A DNA stretch of 64,000 bases. Source: CAISIP01 sp038326025 (lineage in GTDB: Bacteria > Pseudomonadota > Gammaproteobacteria > Burkholderiales > Burkholderiaceae_C). The DNA lies in assembly GCA_038326025.1 (NCBI GenBank), contig JBBQJP010000007.1:1-64000 (forward strand). Reading direction: 5' to 3'. Each line of letters begins with the position of its first letter. The stretch's first letter is position 1. Below are positions 44,982 to 54,663 of the stretch, one piece after another. Position numbers and translations under genes: made by a program. Below the pieces are notes generated by a model. The model did no database searches. It was not told the origin of the DNA and was given only the letters and a program-made list of their open reading frames with translations.

Positions 44982-45223
44982 GGGTTCATCCTACGCCGGT
45001 TGCCGCCACCGAGTAGCCGTTTTCGGACATGTGCCTGCAAGGGCCCGGTATGTGGAAAGACGCGCCGGTTCGCAGGCGTCCCGGTGTGCGGTCCCATGGA
45101 TACAGATGTCCCTCACAATGGGCCTGTGCCCGTCTGGCAATACGGCTGCACCGCGGACACGTCGGTGCGCGCTCTACAATTTCCTGGCACAGACGGACCC
45201 GATTAGAACTGGAGAAACTCACC

Positions 45224-46606
45224 ATGCAGGTAGAAGCGTCCATTTTCAAGGCCTACGACATTCGTGGCGTGGTTCCTGCAACTGTCACCGAGGCCGTTGC
45301 CGAAGGCATCGGCAAGGCCTTCGGCACGGTGGCGCTCAGCCAGGGTGAAACCGTGGTTGCGGTAGGGCGGGACGGCCGCCTCAGCGGACCGAGCCTGTGC
45401 GCCGCCCTGGTACGTGGCCTGATGGCCACGGGCATCGAGGTCATCGACATTGGCATGGTGACAACGCCGATGTTGTACTTTGCCGCCAATACCGCGTGTA
45501 CCAGCGGCATACAGGTGACTGGCAGCCACAACCCGCGCGACTACAACGGCTTCAAGATGGTGATGGCTGGCCGTGCGATCTACGGTGAAGACATCCAGGC
45601 TCTGCGGCGCATGATCGAAGAGGAAACCTGGCAGTTGCGCGATGGTGGCTCGGTGCGCGAACTCGACGTGCTGGCACCTTACACGGCGCGTATCGTGTCC
45701 GATATCAAGCTGGCCCGTCCGCTCAAGGTCGTAGTGGACAGCGGCAATGGTGTGGCCGGCGCGTCGGCGCCCGGCATTCTGCGCGCGATCGGTTGCGAGG
45801 TGATCGAACTGTTCAGCGAAGTGGATGGAAATTTCCCCAACCACCATCCCGATCCAAGCAAGCCGGAAAACCTGCGCGATCTGATTGTCACACTGGCCGG
45901 CAGCGACGCCGAGCTCGGCCTGGCGTTTGACGGTGATGGCGACCGCCTGGGAATCGTCACCAAGCAGGGCAACAACATCTATCCTGACCGCCAGATCATC
46001 CTGTTCGCACGGGACGTGTTGTCACGGGTGCCGGGTGGAACCATCGTGTTCGATGTGAAATGCTCGCAACAGGTGGCGCCGGCGATTGCAGCAGCCGGTG
46101 GCAAGCCGCTGATGTACAAGACCGGGCACTCGCTGATCAAGGCGCGCATGAAGGAACTCGGCGCGCCGTTCGGTGGCGAGATGAGTGGCCACATCTTCTT
46201 CAAGGAACGCTGGTTTGGTTTCGACGACGGCACGTACGCAGCTTGCCGCTTGCTGGAAATTGTCAGTGCCGTGGCCGACGCCAACAAGATGCTCGACGCC
46301 TTGCCGACCAGCTTTTCCACGCCGGAACTCAATGTTGCCTGCGCCGAAGGCGAGGCCCCTGCCGTGGTGCAAAAGGCGGTGGCGCTTGCAAGCTTCGGGC
46401 CGCAGGCCGCCATCAACACGATCGATGGCTTGCGCGTCGATTGGGCGGATGGATTCGGCCTGATGCGGGCATCGAACACCACGCCGGTGATCGTGCTGCG
46501 CTTTGAAGGCCAGACCGAGGCCGCGCTCGAACGCATACAGACCGCGATGCTGGCGCTGCTGCACCAGGTCAAGCCGGACGCGCGCATCGGCGCCAGCGCA
46601 CATTGA
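45224..46606 (+). CDS. phosphomannomutase/phosphoglucomutase
   Basis: A 460-residue alpha-D-phosphohexomutase (AlgC/ManB type) that interconverts hexose-1- and -6-phosphates for exopolysaccharide and LPS precursors. It opens with FKAYDIRGVVP. The catalytic phosphoserine is Ser101 in TGSHNPRDYNG, the metal loop is AFDGDGDRLG, and the sugar loop is GEMSGHIFF. The ATG at 45224 follows CTGGAGA; the frame is open further upstream without family resemblance. Confidence 0.95.
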   Translation: MQVEASIFKAYDIRGVVPATVTEAVAEGIGKAFGTVALSQGETVVAVGRDGRLSGPSLCAALVRGLMATGIEVIDIGMVTTPMLYFAANTACTSGIQVTGSHNPRDYNGFKMVMAGRAIYGEDIQALRRMIEEETWQLRDGGSVRELDVLAPYTARIVSDIKLARPLKVVVDSGNGVAGASAPGILRAIGCEVIELFSEVDGNFPNHHPDPSKPENLRDLIVTLAGSDAELGLAFDGDGDRLGIVTKQGNNIYPDRQIILFARDVLSRVPGGTIVFDVKCSQQVAPAIAAAGGKPLMYKTGHSLIKARMKELGAPFGGEMSGHIFFKERWFGFDDGTYAACRLLEIVSAVADANKMLDALPTSFSTPELNVACAEGEAPAVVQKAVALASFGPQAAINTIDGLRVDWADGFGLMRASNTTPVIVLRFEGQTEAALERIQTAMLALLHQVKPDARIGASAH

Positions 46607-46723
46607 ACCATGTGCTTGTGACGCCGGGCGCGATGTGGCAAACCCATCGCAGCGCCCCGCAGCGCCGGTGGTGGCGGGCTGGCAAAATCCGGTCGGCTTG
46701 AAGCCGGCCTGAATCAGTAGTCC

Positions 46724-48757
46724 ATGTCGAACGATCAGGCGCTTATCCTCGGCATCCTGTTGTTGACGGTGGTCATGTTCCTGTGGGGTCGCTGGCGCCA
46801 CGACATGGTGGCCGCCACGTCTTTGCTGGCCTGCGTCGTGGTGGGGCTGTTACCCGCCACCGAGGCCTTTTCCGGTTTTGGTCATCCGGCCGTGATATCG
46901 GTCGCCTGCGTGCTGGTGCTCAGCCGTGGCTTGCAGACTTCGGGGGCGGTTGATGTACTGACCCGCTGGGTGTTGCCGGCCAAGGCCGGAATGACACTGA
47001 GCATGGCAGCGTTGATCGGCCTGGGAGCCGTGCTGTCGGGGTTCATGAACAACGTCGGTGCCATGGCGCTGCTGATGCCGGTGGCAATCAAATTGTCGAA
47101 ACGTCTGGATCTGACACCGGGCCAGGTGTTGATGCCGCTGGCCTTCGGCACGATTCTGGGCGGAATGACGACCTTGATCGGCACGCCGCCCAATCTGATC
47201 GTTGCCGGCTTTCGTGCCGAGGCAGGCCTGGGCAGCTTCCGCATGTTCGACTACACACCGGTGGGGCTGGCAGTGGCCCTGGGCGGGGTGGGTTTTGTCG
47301 CCTTGATCGGTTGGCGCCTGGTGCCCAAACGCAAGCAGGCGGGCTTCGAAGGCTTTGAGACCGGTGCCTATCTGACCGAAGCGCGGGTGATGCCGGGCAG
47401 CAAGGCAACCGGCAAGACTCTGCGCGAACTCGACCAGATCTTCGATCAGGCAGGCGCCCAGATCATCGGTCTGGTGCGCAACGAGATGCGGGTCACCGCC
47501 CCGAATCCGGGCCGCCGCGTGCGCGAGGCGGACATCCTGGTGATCGAGGCCGAGGCCGACGCGCTGGCCGGGCTGCTGTCGGCGCAGGGCCTCAAACTCG
47601 AAGAAGCCGGCCGACCGCCAGCGGCGCCTGACGAAGTGGACAAGGCGAAGGACGACAAGGCAAAGGAAGAAGCCAATACCGAGAAGTCGAAGGCGCTGGA
47701 TAAACGGGACGGCGGCAAAAGCGCGCGTGCCAGCCTGGTTGTGCAGCAGGCCGATACCGCGCCGCCAGAGATGCCGCGCAAGGCGCCCGAGCCTGCCGAT
47801 GGCGCCATAACCTCCGCAGCGGTGGTCGACCCTGCGCTGGAACCTGAAGACGTCGGCAAGGACGACAACAGCAAGGACGACGACAAGGGCGCAGGCGCGG
47901 ACGAGGTTGTGCTGACCGAACTCGTGGTCCTGCCAGGTTCGCTGCTCAGCGGGCGTTCGGCCAGCGATGTCCAGCTGCGCACCATCTACGGCCTGAATTT
48001 GCTGGGCGTGTCGCGCCAGGGCAGGCGCTCCATGGTGCGCCTGCGCGCGATGCAATTCATGCCGGGTGACCTGATGCTGTTGCAGGGGCCGCCGGAGTCG
48101 ATCGCGGAGTTTGCCATCGACCACGGCTGCGTGCCGCTGGCCGAACGCGAGCTGCGCATCCCGAACCGGCGCAAGGCGCTGCAGGCTGCCATCATCATGG
48201 CGTGTTCCGTCGGCGCTGCGGCGCTGGGGCTGTTGCCAGCGGCAGTTGCATTTGCGCTTGGAGTACTGGCCTCGATGGCACTGCGCACGGTGCCGCCACG
48301 ATCGGTCTACGACGCCATCGACTGGCCAGTGATCGTGTTGCTGGCGGCCTTGATACCGGTGGCAGGCGCGATGGAGACCACGGGCACGGCCGACCTGATC
48401 GCGCGCTTCCTGCTCGAAAGCGTGGCGCAGGGTAATTCCGTGATTGCGCTGGCCCTGATCCTGGTTGTCACCATGTTTTTGTCCGACCTGATGAACAACG
48501 CGGCAACAGCAGCCGTGATGTGCCCGATTGCGATTGGCACCGCGTTGGCGTTGGGCGTCAGCCCCGACTCGTTCCTGATGGCGGTGGCGATCGGCGCATC
48601 GTGCGCGTTCCTGACACCCATCGGGCACCAGAACAACACGCTGATCCTGGGGCCGGGTGGTTTTCGCTTCGGCGACTACTGGCGGCTTGGTTTGCCGCTC
48701 GAGATCCTGGTCTGCGCGATCAGCATCCCGCTGCTGCTGGTCGTCTGGCCACTATAA
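46724..48757 (+). CDS. SLC13/DASS-type anion permease with TrkA_C domains and a charged insertion
   Basis: A 677-residue inner-membrane carrier. There are two transport halves: the first has MNNVGAMALLMPVAIKL and IGTPPNLIVAG, the second DLMNNAATAAVMCPIA and TPIGHQNNTLI. Between them lie two RCK_C/TrkA_C domains (~215-292 and ~395-475). These are separated by a Lys/Asp/Glu/Ala-rich low-complexity insertion (~300-392). SLC13 members with RCK_C domains carry sulfate or other divalent anions. Sulfate would suit the sox genes, but the substrate is not proven. Confidence 0.88.
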   Translation: MSNDQALILGILLLTVVMFLWGRWRHDMVAATSLLACVVVGLLPATEAFSGFGHPAVISVACVLVLSRGLQTSGAVDVLTRWVLPAKAGMTLSMAALIGLGAVLSGFMNNVGAMALLMPVAIKLSKRLDLTPGQVLMPLAFGTILGGMTTLIGTPPNLIVAGFRAEAGLGSFRMFDYTPVGLAVALGGVGFVALIGWRLVPKRKQAGFEGFETGAYLTEARVMPGSKATGKTLRELDQIFDQAGAQIIGLVRNEMRVTAPNPGRRVREADILVIEAEADALAGLLSAQGLKLEEAGRPPAAPDEVDKAKDDKAKEEANTEKSKALDKRDGGKSARASLVVQQADTAPPEMPRKAPEPADGAITSAAVVDPALEPEDVGKDDNSKDDDKGAGADEVVLTELVVLPGSLLSGRSASDVQLRTIYGLNLLGVSRQGRRSMVRLRAMQFMPGDLMLLQGPPESIAEFAIDHGCVPLAERELRIPNRRKALQAAIIMACSVGAAALGLLPAAVAFALGVLASMALRTVPPRSVYDAIDWPVIVLLAALIPVAGAMETTGTADLIARFLLESVAQGNSVIALALILVVTMFLSDLMNNAATAAVMCPIAIGTALALGVSPDSFLMAVAIGASCAFLTPIGHQNNTLILGPGGFRFGDYWRLGLPLEILVCAISIPLLLVVWPL

Positions 48758-48881
48758 AAGGGCCCTGCGTGACGCCTTAATCGCGGGTTGCCGGACGACA
48801 TCGCGAATAATCAAGCCATGAGCCTCTTTTTTCCCTCCGTACGCTACGCCCGGTGCGATCCGGGTGCGCCATTGCTGAGCC

Positions 48882-50540
48882 ATGGCGCAGACTGAGCCCA
48901 CCCTGCCGGACGAGAGCCGTTCGCAGTCCGACATCACCCAGGTGATCCAGGCCCTGGCCGAGGGGCGCAACAAGCGCGTGCGCAAGTTTGTCTCGCGCAT
49001 GCATCCGGCCAAGACGGCCGCGTTGCTTGAAATGCTCGATACCGAGCAACGCGCCGCGTTGTGGCAACAGGTGGATCCGTCACTGGAGGCGCGCATACAG
49101 CCGCACCTGAACCTGCTGCTGAGCACCGAACTGGCAGGCCAGACCGGTGAGGACTCTGCGGCCGAACAGGCTGAACAGGCAGAACAGCGGCGCAATCCGC
49201 GTGGCGCCGAGGTCAATCATCTGGACGCGGTGCGCAAGGCACTGCGCGGGGGCCGCCTCAAACGGGTGGCCAAGACCTTGCGTCGCATGCATCCGGCCAA
49301 GGTGGCTGGCTTGCTGGAGGCCCTGCCGCCAGAGGAGCGCTCCGACGTCTGGAGCATGGTCGACACCGAGCGCGCCGGCAAGGTGTTGACCTATCTGCAT
49401 GACGAAATTCGCAATGCACTGGCCGGCGAGCTGGATCTGGAAGACCTGGTGGCGTCGGCCCAGCACCTGGAGCTCGATGACCTGGTCGACCTGATCCAGA
49501 GCCTGTCCGAAGAACTCGGTTCGCGCCTGATGCAGGCCACCAGTGGCGCACGGCGCGAGCAGCTCGAGTCGATGCTGTCGTATCCGGAGGACTCGGCTGG
49601 CGGCCTGATGAATGCCGACGCCATCGAGGTGCGTGCCGATGTCAAGATCGGCACGGTGCTGCGTTATCTGCGCCTGCTCGAGACCTTGCCGCCGCAGACC
49701 GACATGTTGATGGTGGTCGACCGCCAGGGCAATTACCAGGGCACCCTGCGTCTGGGCGCCCTGGTCATCGCCGGGCCGATGCGCCGCGTGACCGAGGTGA
49801 TGCAGACCGATATCACCGGCATACCGGTCGACACCGATAGCGCCGAGGTGGCGCGGATGTTCCAGGATCTGGACTTGCTGTCGGCGCCGGTGGTCGACGG
49901 AAACAACCGGCTGCTCGGCCGCATCACGGTCGATGACGTGGTCGACCTGATCCGCGACAACTCCGATCGCACGATGATGCAGATGGCCGGTCTGGACGAC
50001 GAGGCCGACATGTTTGCGCCAGTGCTGGTAAGTTCGCGCCGGCGTGCCGTCTGGCTGGGCATCAATTTGGTGACGGCGTTTCTGGCTGCCTGGGTCATCG
50101 GCCGCTTCGAGGCAACGCTGGAGCAGATGGTGGCGCTGGCGGTTCTGATGCCGATCGTGGCCAGCATGGGCGGCATCGCCGGAAGCCAGACGCTGACGCT
50201 GGTTATCCGCGGCCTGGCCCTGGGCCAGGTGCAGAAGGGAAACATCCGCATCCTGTTCAACCGCGAGGTGGGTGTGTCGATCATCAACGGCTTTCTCTGG
50301 GCGGTGGTCATCGCGTTGCTGGTGGTGGCCTGGTTCGACAACTGGGGTCTGGGCGCTGTTCTGGGCGCGGCCATCCTGATCAACCTGCTGTGCGCTGCAC
50401 TGGCCGGACTGGCGATTCCGCTGTTGCTCGACCGTCTGGGCATCGATCCGGCGCTGGCGGGCAGTGTGATCCTGACAACCGTGACTGATGTGGTCGGTTT
50501 TTTCGCCTTCCTGGGGCTGGCGACGGTGCTGTTGTTATGA
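48882..50540 (+). CDS. mgtE: magnesium transporter MgtE with duplicated N-terminal unit
   Basis: A 552-residue Mg2+ channel, about 100 residues longer than usual. The N-domain helical unit occurs twice: residues 23-65 and 119-161 share GR-KRV-K-RMHPAK and end in WQQVD/WSMVD. They are joined by a Glu/Gln-rich linker. Tandem CBS domains (~235-365) and five transmembrane helices follow, including PIVASMGGIAGSQTLTL. The N-domain and CBS domains normally sense Mg2+ and gate the pore. Confidence 0.93.
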   Translation: MAQTEPTLPDESRSQSDITQVIQALAEGRNKRVRKFVSRMHPAKTAALLEMLDTEQRAALWQQVDPSLEARIQPHLNLLLSTELAGQTGEDSAAEQAEQAEQRRNPRGAEVNHLDAVRKALRGGRLKRVAKTLRRMHPAKVAGLLEALPPEERSDVWSMVDTERAGKVLTYLHDEIRNALAGELDLEDLVASAQHLELDDLVDLIQSLSEELGSRLMQATSGARREQLESMLSYPEDSAGGLMNADAIEVRADVKIGTVLRYLRLLETLPPQTDMLMVVDRQGNYQGTLRLGALVIAGPMRRVTEVMQTDITGIPVDTDSAEVARMFQDLDLLSAPVVDGNNRLLGRITVDDVVDLIRDNSDRTMMQMAGLDDEADMFAPVLVSSRRRAVWLGINLVTAFLAAWVIGRFEATLEQMVALAVLMPIVASMGGIAGSQTLTLVIRGLALGQVQKGNIRILFNREVGVSIINGFLWAVVIALLVVAWFDNWGLGAVLGAAILINLLCAALAGLAIPLLLDRLGIDPALAGSVILTTVTDVVGFFAFLGLATVLLL

Positions 50541-50551
50541 CCGCCCCCAAC

Positions 50552-50579
50552 CCTGGCTTCGCCAGGCCCCCCGAGGGGG
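50552..50579 (+). terminator. double hairpin after mgtE
   Basis: CCTGGC-TTC-GCCAGG (50552-50566) is followed at once by a C-run and G-run pair (50567-50572 / 50575-50579). The first stem is perfect. The second G-rich stem has no T-run. It separates mgtE from mscS and is probably a terminator. The wording of the first stem looks like a repeat common after genes in this bacterial group, but only one copy is seen here. Confidence 0.55.
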
Positions 50580-50661
50580 TGCAAGAAAACTTGGGAACGG
50601 CCCGGCGTTTTCTTATGCGTGCGTCGGTGCCCAATGCGCGACCGTTGTTTCGGAGGACGTG

Positions 50662-51558
50662 ATGGAGCCGATCCGCAAATTCCTGAACTCCATTTACACG
50701 GCCCTGCAATGGCCGATCATCGAGACCCCGGAGACCCGGGTCACGGTCTGGTCGGTGGTCTACCTGCTCGTGCTGGTGCTGCTGTTGTTGTGGCTGGCGC
50801 GCCGCGTGCAGGTGTGGTTGACAAGCGGGCCCTTGCTGCGCAATCGCATGGACGCGTCTGCGCGCAATGTGGCCGGGACCCTGGCGCGCTACCTGATGCT
50901 GCTGATTGGTCTGCTGATCATCGTGCAGACGGCCGGCATCGACCTGACGACGTTCAACGTACTGGCGGGAGCCGTGGGTATCGGCGTGGGCTTCGGCCTG
51001 CAAAACGTGGTGAGCAACTTCATCGCAGGTGTCATCATCATGTTAGAGCGTCCGATCAGGATCGGTGACCGCATCGTCGTGGGCGGAGTCGAGGGCAATG
51101 TGGTGGAGATCGGCGCGCGTGGCACCACCGTCGTGACCAACGACAACATCGCTGTCATCGTTCCAAACTCCAAGTTCATCACCGAGGATGTGGTCAACTG
51201 GAAATACACCGACAGCAGTGTGCGGTTTCGCATTCCGGTCAGCGTGGCATACGGAAGCGACGCGCGTCTGGTGGAGCGCTTGCTGCTGGAAATTGCCGAT
51301 GCCGATCCGGATGTGCTCAAGAATCCCGCGCCGACCGTGCGGTTCATGGGCTTTGGTGACGATGGCCTGTCAATTGAATTGCGCGCATGGTCCGCCAGCC
51401 TGGTCGATCGCAAGGGCAAGCTGGTCAGTCAGCTCAACTTCGCGATCTACGAGCGCTTCCTGAGCGAAGGCATCGAGTTCCCGTTTCCCCAGCGCGACCT
51501 GCACCTCAAGAGTGGTGTGCTCGAGTTGCGTAGAGCGCCGCCCCGTGCGGCCGATTGA
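50662..51558 (+). CDS. mscS: small-conductance mechanosensitive channel (MscS)
   Basis: A 298-residue MscS-type channel that releases osmolytes on hypo-osmotic shock. Three transmembrane helices precede the pore-lining TM3 (AGAVGIGVGFGLQNVVSNFIAG). The cytoplasmic beta domain contains RPIRIGDRIVVGGVEGNVVEIGARGTT and IVPNSKF. The ATG at 50662 follows CGGAGGACG; longer in-frame starts overlap mgtE and are not credible. Confidence 0.93.
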   Translation: MEPIRKFLNSIYTALQWPIIETPETRVTVWSVVYLLVLVLLLLWLARRVQVWLTSGPLLRNRMDASARNVAGTLARYLMLLIGLLIIVQTAGIDLTTFNVLAGAVGIGVGFGLQNVVSNFIAGVIIMLERPIRIGDRIVVGGVEGNVVEIGARGTTVVTNDNIAVIVPNSKFITEDVVNWKYTDSSVRFRIPVSVAYGSDARLVERLLLEIADADPDVLKNPAPTVRFMGFGDDGLSIELRAWSASLVDRKGKLVSQLNFAIYERFLSEGIEFPFPQRDLHLKSGVLELRRAPPRAAD

Positions 51559-51684
51559 GGTCGCGCAACACAGGTCTGCCTGCGCGTCGTAGACTGAAGG
51601 CAGTTCTTCGTCCATCGTTCGGCACCATGTGCCGGCACGATGGCACATGCCGGTAGCGCGGTTGGGACGCGATAAGGGGACACC

Positions 51685-53817
51685 ATGGGCATCGCCAAAT
51701 GGGTCGGTCAGCTGGCCCTCAAACCTTTCGGAAAAGCCTTGCCGCCGTTGGGCGACACCGAGCGTGCCGCGCTCGAGGCCGGCACCGTCGGATTCGAAGG
51801 CCAGTTGTTCGCAGGCCGGCCCGATTTCGATGCGCTGACCCAAGTGGGTCCCAACCGGCTGAGCCAAGCCGAACAGGCCTTCCTGGACAACGAGGTGCGT
51901 GAGCTGCTGCTGATGCTCGATGAATTCGCCATCGACGAAGCCAAGGATCTGCCTGAGCCGGTCTGGCGGTTCCTGCGCGAGAAGCGATTCTTCGGCATGA
52001 TCATCGCCCGCGAATTTGGTGGACTGGGATTTGGACATTTCGCACATGCGACGGTGGTGACCCGTATCGCCACCGTGGATGTCGCCGCCGCGGTGACCGT
52101 AATGGTGCCCAACTCACTCGGCCCGGGTGAACTGCTGCAGCACTACGGCACCGATGCGCAAAAACAGCACTACCTGCCGCGTCTGGCCGATGGCCGGGAT
52201 CTGCCGTGTTTCGGCCTGACATCACCGTATGCTGGCTCCGACGCCGCGTCGATTCCCGACCGCGGCGTATTGATCGAACGCGAAATGGATGGTCGGCTCG
52301 TGCGCGGCTTCCTGGTGCAGTTCGACAAGCGTTACATCACGCTGGCACCGGTGGCCACCGTCGTCGGTCTGGCCTTTCATGCGTTCGATCCAGAGCGACC
52401 CGAGGGTGAGCGCGAACTCGGTATCACCTGTGCCTTGTTGCCGGTACCCACCGAGGGCATGGCGATCGGTAGCCGACACCGCCCGATGAACTCGGCTTTC
52501 ATGAACGGGCCGATCCGGGGCACGGATGTATTCGTTCCAATGGACTGGGTGATTGGCGGCGAGGATATGGTCGGGCAGGGCTGGCGCATGTTGATGGAAA
52601 GCCTGGCCGCCGGACGCGCGATCTCGTTGCCCGCGCTGGGGGCGTCGATGCAGCAGACCTCGTTGTTCGTCACCGTGGGCTACGGGCGGTTACGCGAGCA
52701 GTTCGGCCTGCAGATCAGCCGCTTTCATGCCGTGGCTGAACGCATAGCCCGGGTCGCGGTCGACCTGTATGCCACCGATGCGGCGCGTCGCTATACCGCC
52801 GCGGTGCTCGATCTGGGGGAGCGTCCGAGTGTGGCCAGTGCGATCCTGAAGGTGCACCTCACCGAAGCGGGCCGGCGGGCTGTGAATGACGGCATGGACA
52901 TCCTGGGCGGCAAGGGCATCATCTACGGGCCGAAGAACCTGCTGGGTGTGGCCTACCGGCATGCGCCGATCGCGATCACGGTCGAGGGCGCCAACATCCT
53001 GACCCGCGCCTTGATCATCTTCGGCCAAGGCGCCATGCGCTGCCATCCGCACGTACTCACCGAGATGGCCGCGGTCGAGGCGCGCGACCCGCAGGCCCTG
53101 GGGCAGGCCTTGCTCGACCATGTCGGCCATGTGTTGCGCAATCTGCGCCATGCCGCATGGGGTGCGCCGGTAATCGGCACGCCGCCGCCTGACCTGCTCG
53201 CCGAAGCACGGCTGATTGCCCGCGTCTCGGCCCAGTATGCATTGGCGGCAGACCTGGCCATGGGGCTTCTGGGTGGCAAGCTCAAGCGCATGGAACTGTT
53301 GTCGGCGCGCCTGGGCGATGTGTTGTCGTACCTGTATCTGGCCAGTGCGTCGGTGTGGCGCTACCAGGTCGAGAATGACGCGACCATGTTGCCGTTTGCC
53401 CGCGCAGCCATCCGCGCGCAGCTCGATGGCGCTGCACGCGTATTGCGTGATCTGTATGCCAACTTGCCATCACGTGCGCTGCGTTTTGCCGCACCACTGT
53501 TGCTGCGTGGCAGCGGCCACCTGGCGCCGCTGCGCGATCGCGATCTGATTGCCTTGTCCGATGCGCTGCGCGAGAGCCGGGCGCCTTTGGCACAACTTTG
53601 CCCGGACATCGGCGTACCGGCTGCGGGCGGCATGCGCGACCTGATGCTGGCGCTGGAACTGGCCGATGCGGTCGGCGACGAACTGCCAGAACTCAACAAG
53701 GTTTTGCGTCGCACCGATTCACTGGAACAAGCCGCACAGCGATCGTGCGATCCGGCCACGGCGCTGGCCTACCTGCTGGCCGCCGACCGGGTGATCCAGG
53801 TCGACGATTTCGGCTGA
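51685..53817 (+). CDS. FadE-like acyl-CoA dehydrogenase
   Basis: A 710-residue flavoprotein for the first step of fatty-acid beta-oxidation. The acyl-CoA dehydrogenase domains run from ~75 to ~480, with GLTSPYAGSDAASIPD and DILGGKGIIYGPKN. A C-terminal DUF1974 region typical of FadE follows. It lacks the N-terminal membrane segments of the 814-residue E. coli enzyme. It likely works with an acyl-CoA synthetase such as the one at 15089. The ATG is at 51685. Confidence 0.92.
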   Translation: MGIAKWVGQLALKPFGKALPPLGDTERAALEAGTVGFEGQLFAGRPDFDALTQVGPNRLSQAEQAFLDNEVRELLLMLDEFAIDEAKDLPEPVWRFLREKRFFGMIIAREFGGLGFGHFAHATVVTRIATVDVAAAVTVMVPNSLGPGELLQHYGTDAQKQHYLPRLADGRDLPCFGLTSPYAGSDAASIPDRGVLIEREMDGRLVRGFLVQFDKRYITLAPVATVVGLAFHAFDPERPEGERELGITCALLPVPTEGMAIGSRHRPMNSAFMNGPIRGTDVFVPMDWVIGGEDMVGQGWRMLMESLAAGRAISLPALGASMQQTSLFVTVGYGRLREQFGLQISRFHAVAERIARVAVDLYATDAARRYTAAVLDLGERPSVASAILKVHLTEAGRRAVNDGMDILGGKGIIYGPKNLLGVAYRHAPIAITVEGANILTRALIIFGQGAMRCHPHVLTEMAAVEARDPQALGQALLDHVGHVLRNLRHAAWGAPVIGTPPPDLLAEARLIARVSAQYALAADLAMGLLGGKLKRMELLSARLGDVLSYLYLASASVWRYQVENDATMLPFARAAIRAQLDGAARVLRDLYANLPSRALRFAAPLLLRGSGHLAPLRDRDLIALSDALRESRAPLAQLCPDIGVPAAGGMRDLMLALELADAVGDELPELNKVLRRTDSLEQAAQRSCDPATALAYLLAADRVIQVDDFG

Positions 53818-53842
53818 GTCACCGCCCTCTTGCCTCAAGGCA

Positions 53843-53858
53843 GGCGACGGGAGTCGCC
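53843..53858. terminator. bidirectional hairpin between convergent genes
   Basis: GGCGAC-GGGA-GTCGCC forms a six-pair stem between the FadE-like gene and the leftward H1-like gene. It has no T-run on either strand. Confidence 0.5.
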
Positions 53859-53885
53859 ACGAGCAGGGATAGCCGTCTACGTCGG

Positions 53886-54581
53886 CTATTTCGACGATGA
53901 CTTGCGGGTGGCCGCCTTCTTGGCTGCCGCCTTTTTTGCAGGTGCCTTCTTAGCGGCGGCCTTCTTGGCCGCTGGCTTTTTCGCCGCGACCTTCTTCGCA
54001 GCTGCCTTCTTTTTCGCAGCAGGCTTCTTTGCCGCTGCCTTCTTTTTCGCAGCAGGCTTCTTTGCCGCTGCCTTCTTCTTCCCAGCCGGCTTGTTCGCCG
54101 CGCGTGACGCAGCCGCCTTGTCGGCCGACGCCACGCGTTTGGCGGAGCTGGCCGCTTCGTCCAATGACTGGGTCACTTGCGCGGTCTTGCGCTTCACGGC
54201 CTTCTTCGCGTCGGCGGCCGCCTTGTCAACGGTTTTGCCAATGCGCTCGAGTTTCTTGCGCGCCTGGGTCGTGGCTTTTGCGGTCATGCTTCTGGCCGCC
54301 TTGACCGCTTTGGTCACGTCCTTGCCCACTGCTGCAATTTTTGCTTCCGCAGTTTTCTCGGCTCGCGTGACCTTCTTGCGAATGTTGGTAGTCAACTTTT
54401 CGGCTTCTGCGCTGGCCTTGCGTGTCGCGCGCTGGATCCGGGTCTTGCCTTCTTTCGACAACGAAGTCGCCAGATTGGAGGTTTTCATCATCACGGACTC
54501 GCCTTCGAGTCGGGCCGCGTCGGCAAGTGCACTTGCCGCATGGGTGATCGAGGATCCGGATTTCTTTCGGGGCGTAGCCAT
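53886..54581 (-). CDS. histone H1-like Lys/Ala-repeat protein
   Basis: A 231-residue, very basic protein. The N-terminal ~150 residues are charged and helical with regularly spaced Ala, somewhat like a phasin. The C-terminal ~80 residues repeat KKPAAKKKAAA-type units, as in AlgP, BpH1 or mycobacterial histone-like tails, and should bind DNA or polyphosphate non-specifically. The ATG at 54581 has AAGGAG seven bases upstream. It follows the ferritin-like gene on the same strand. A nucleoid-compacting or granule-associated role is possible. Confidence 0.85.
   Translation of the reverse strand: MATPRKKSGSSITHAASALADAARLEGESVMMKTSNLATSLSKEGKTRIQRATRKASAEAEKLTTNIRKKVTRAEKTAEAKIAAVGKDVTKAVKAARSMTAKATTQARKKLERIGKTVDKAAADAKKAVKRKTAQVTQSLDEAASSAKRVASADKAAASRAANKPAGKKKAAAKKPAAKKKAAAKKPAAKKKAAAKKVAAKKPAAKKAAAKKAPAKKAAAKKAATRKSSSK
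54001..54066. repeat. 33-base tandem repeat inside the H1-like gene
   Basis: Two perfect 33-base copies (54001-54033 and 54034-54066) encode eleven residues each of the Lys/Ala/Pro tail. Degenerate copies follow on both sides. Slippage there would change tail length in eleven-residue steps without breaking the frame. Confidence 0.85.
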
Positions 54582-54663
54582 CAAATTGCTCCTTTTCAGT
54601 AATGTCGTAAAAGATCAGTGTCTTCGATTTCTGCCGCGACGTCCATGCAACGTGCGCTGACGT

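Noticed and set aside
46850..48628. Long leftward open frame opposite the SLC13 carrier
   Set aside because: It is a His/Gln/Arg-rich shadow. The forward frame has transport motifs and TrkA_C domains.
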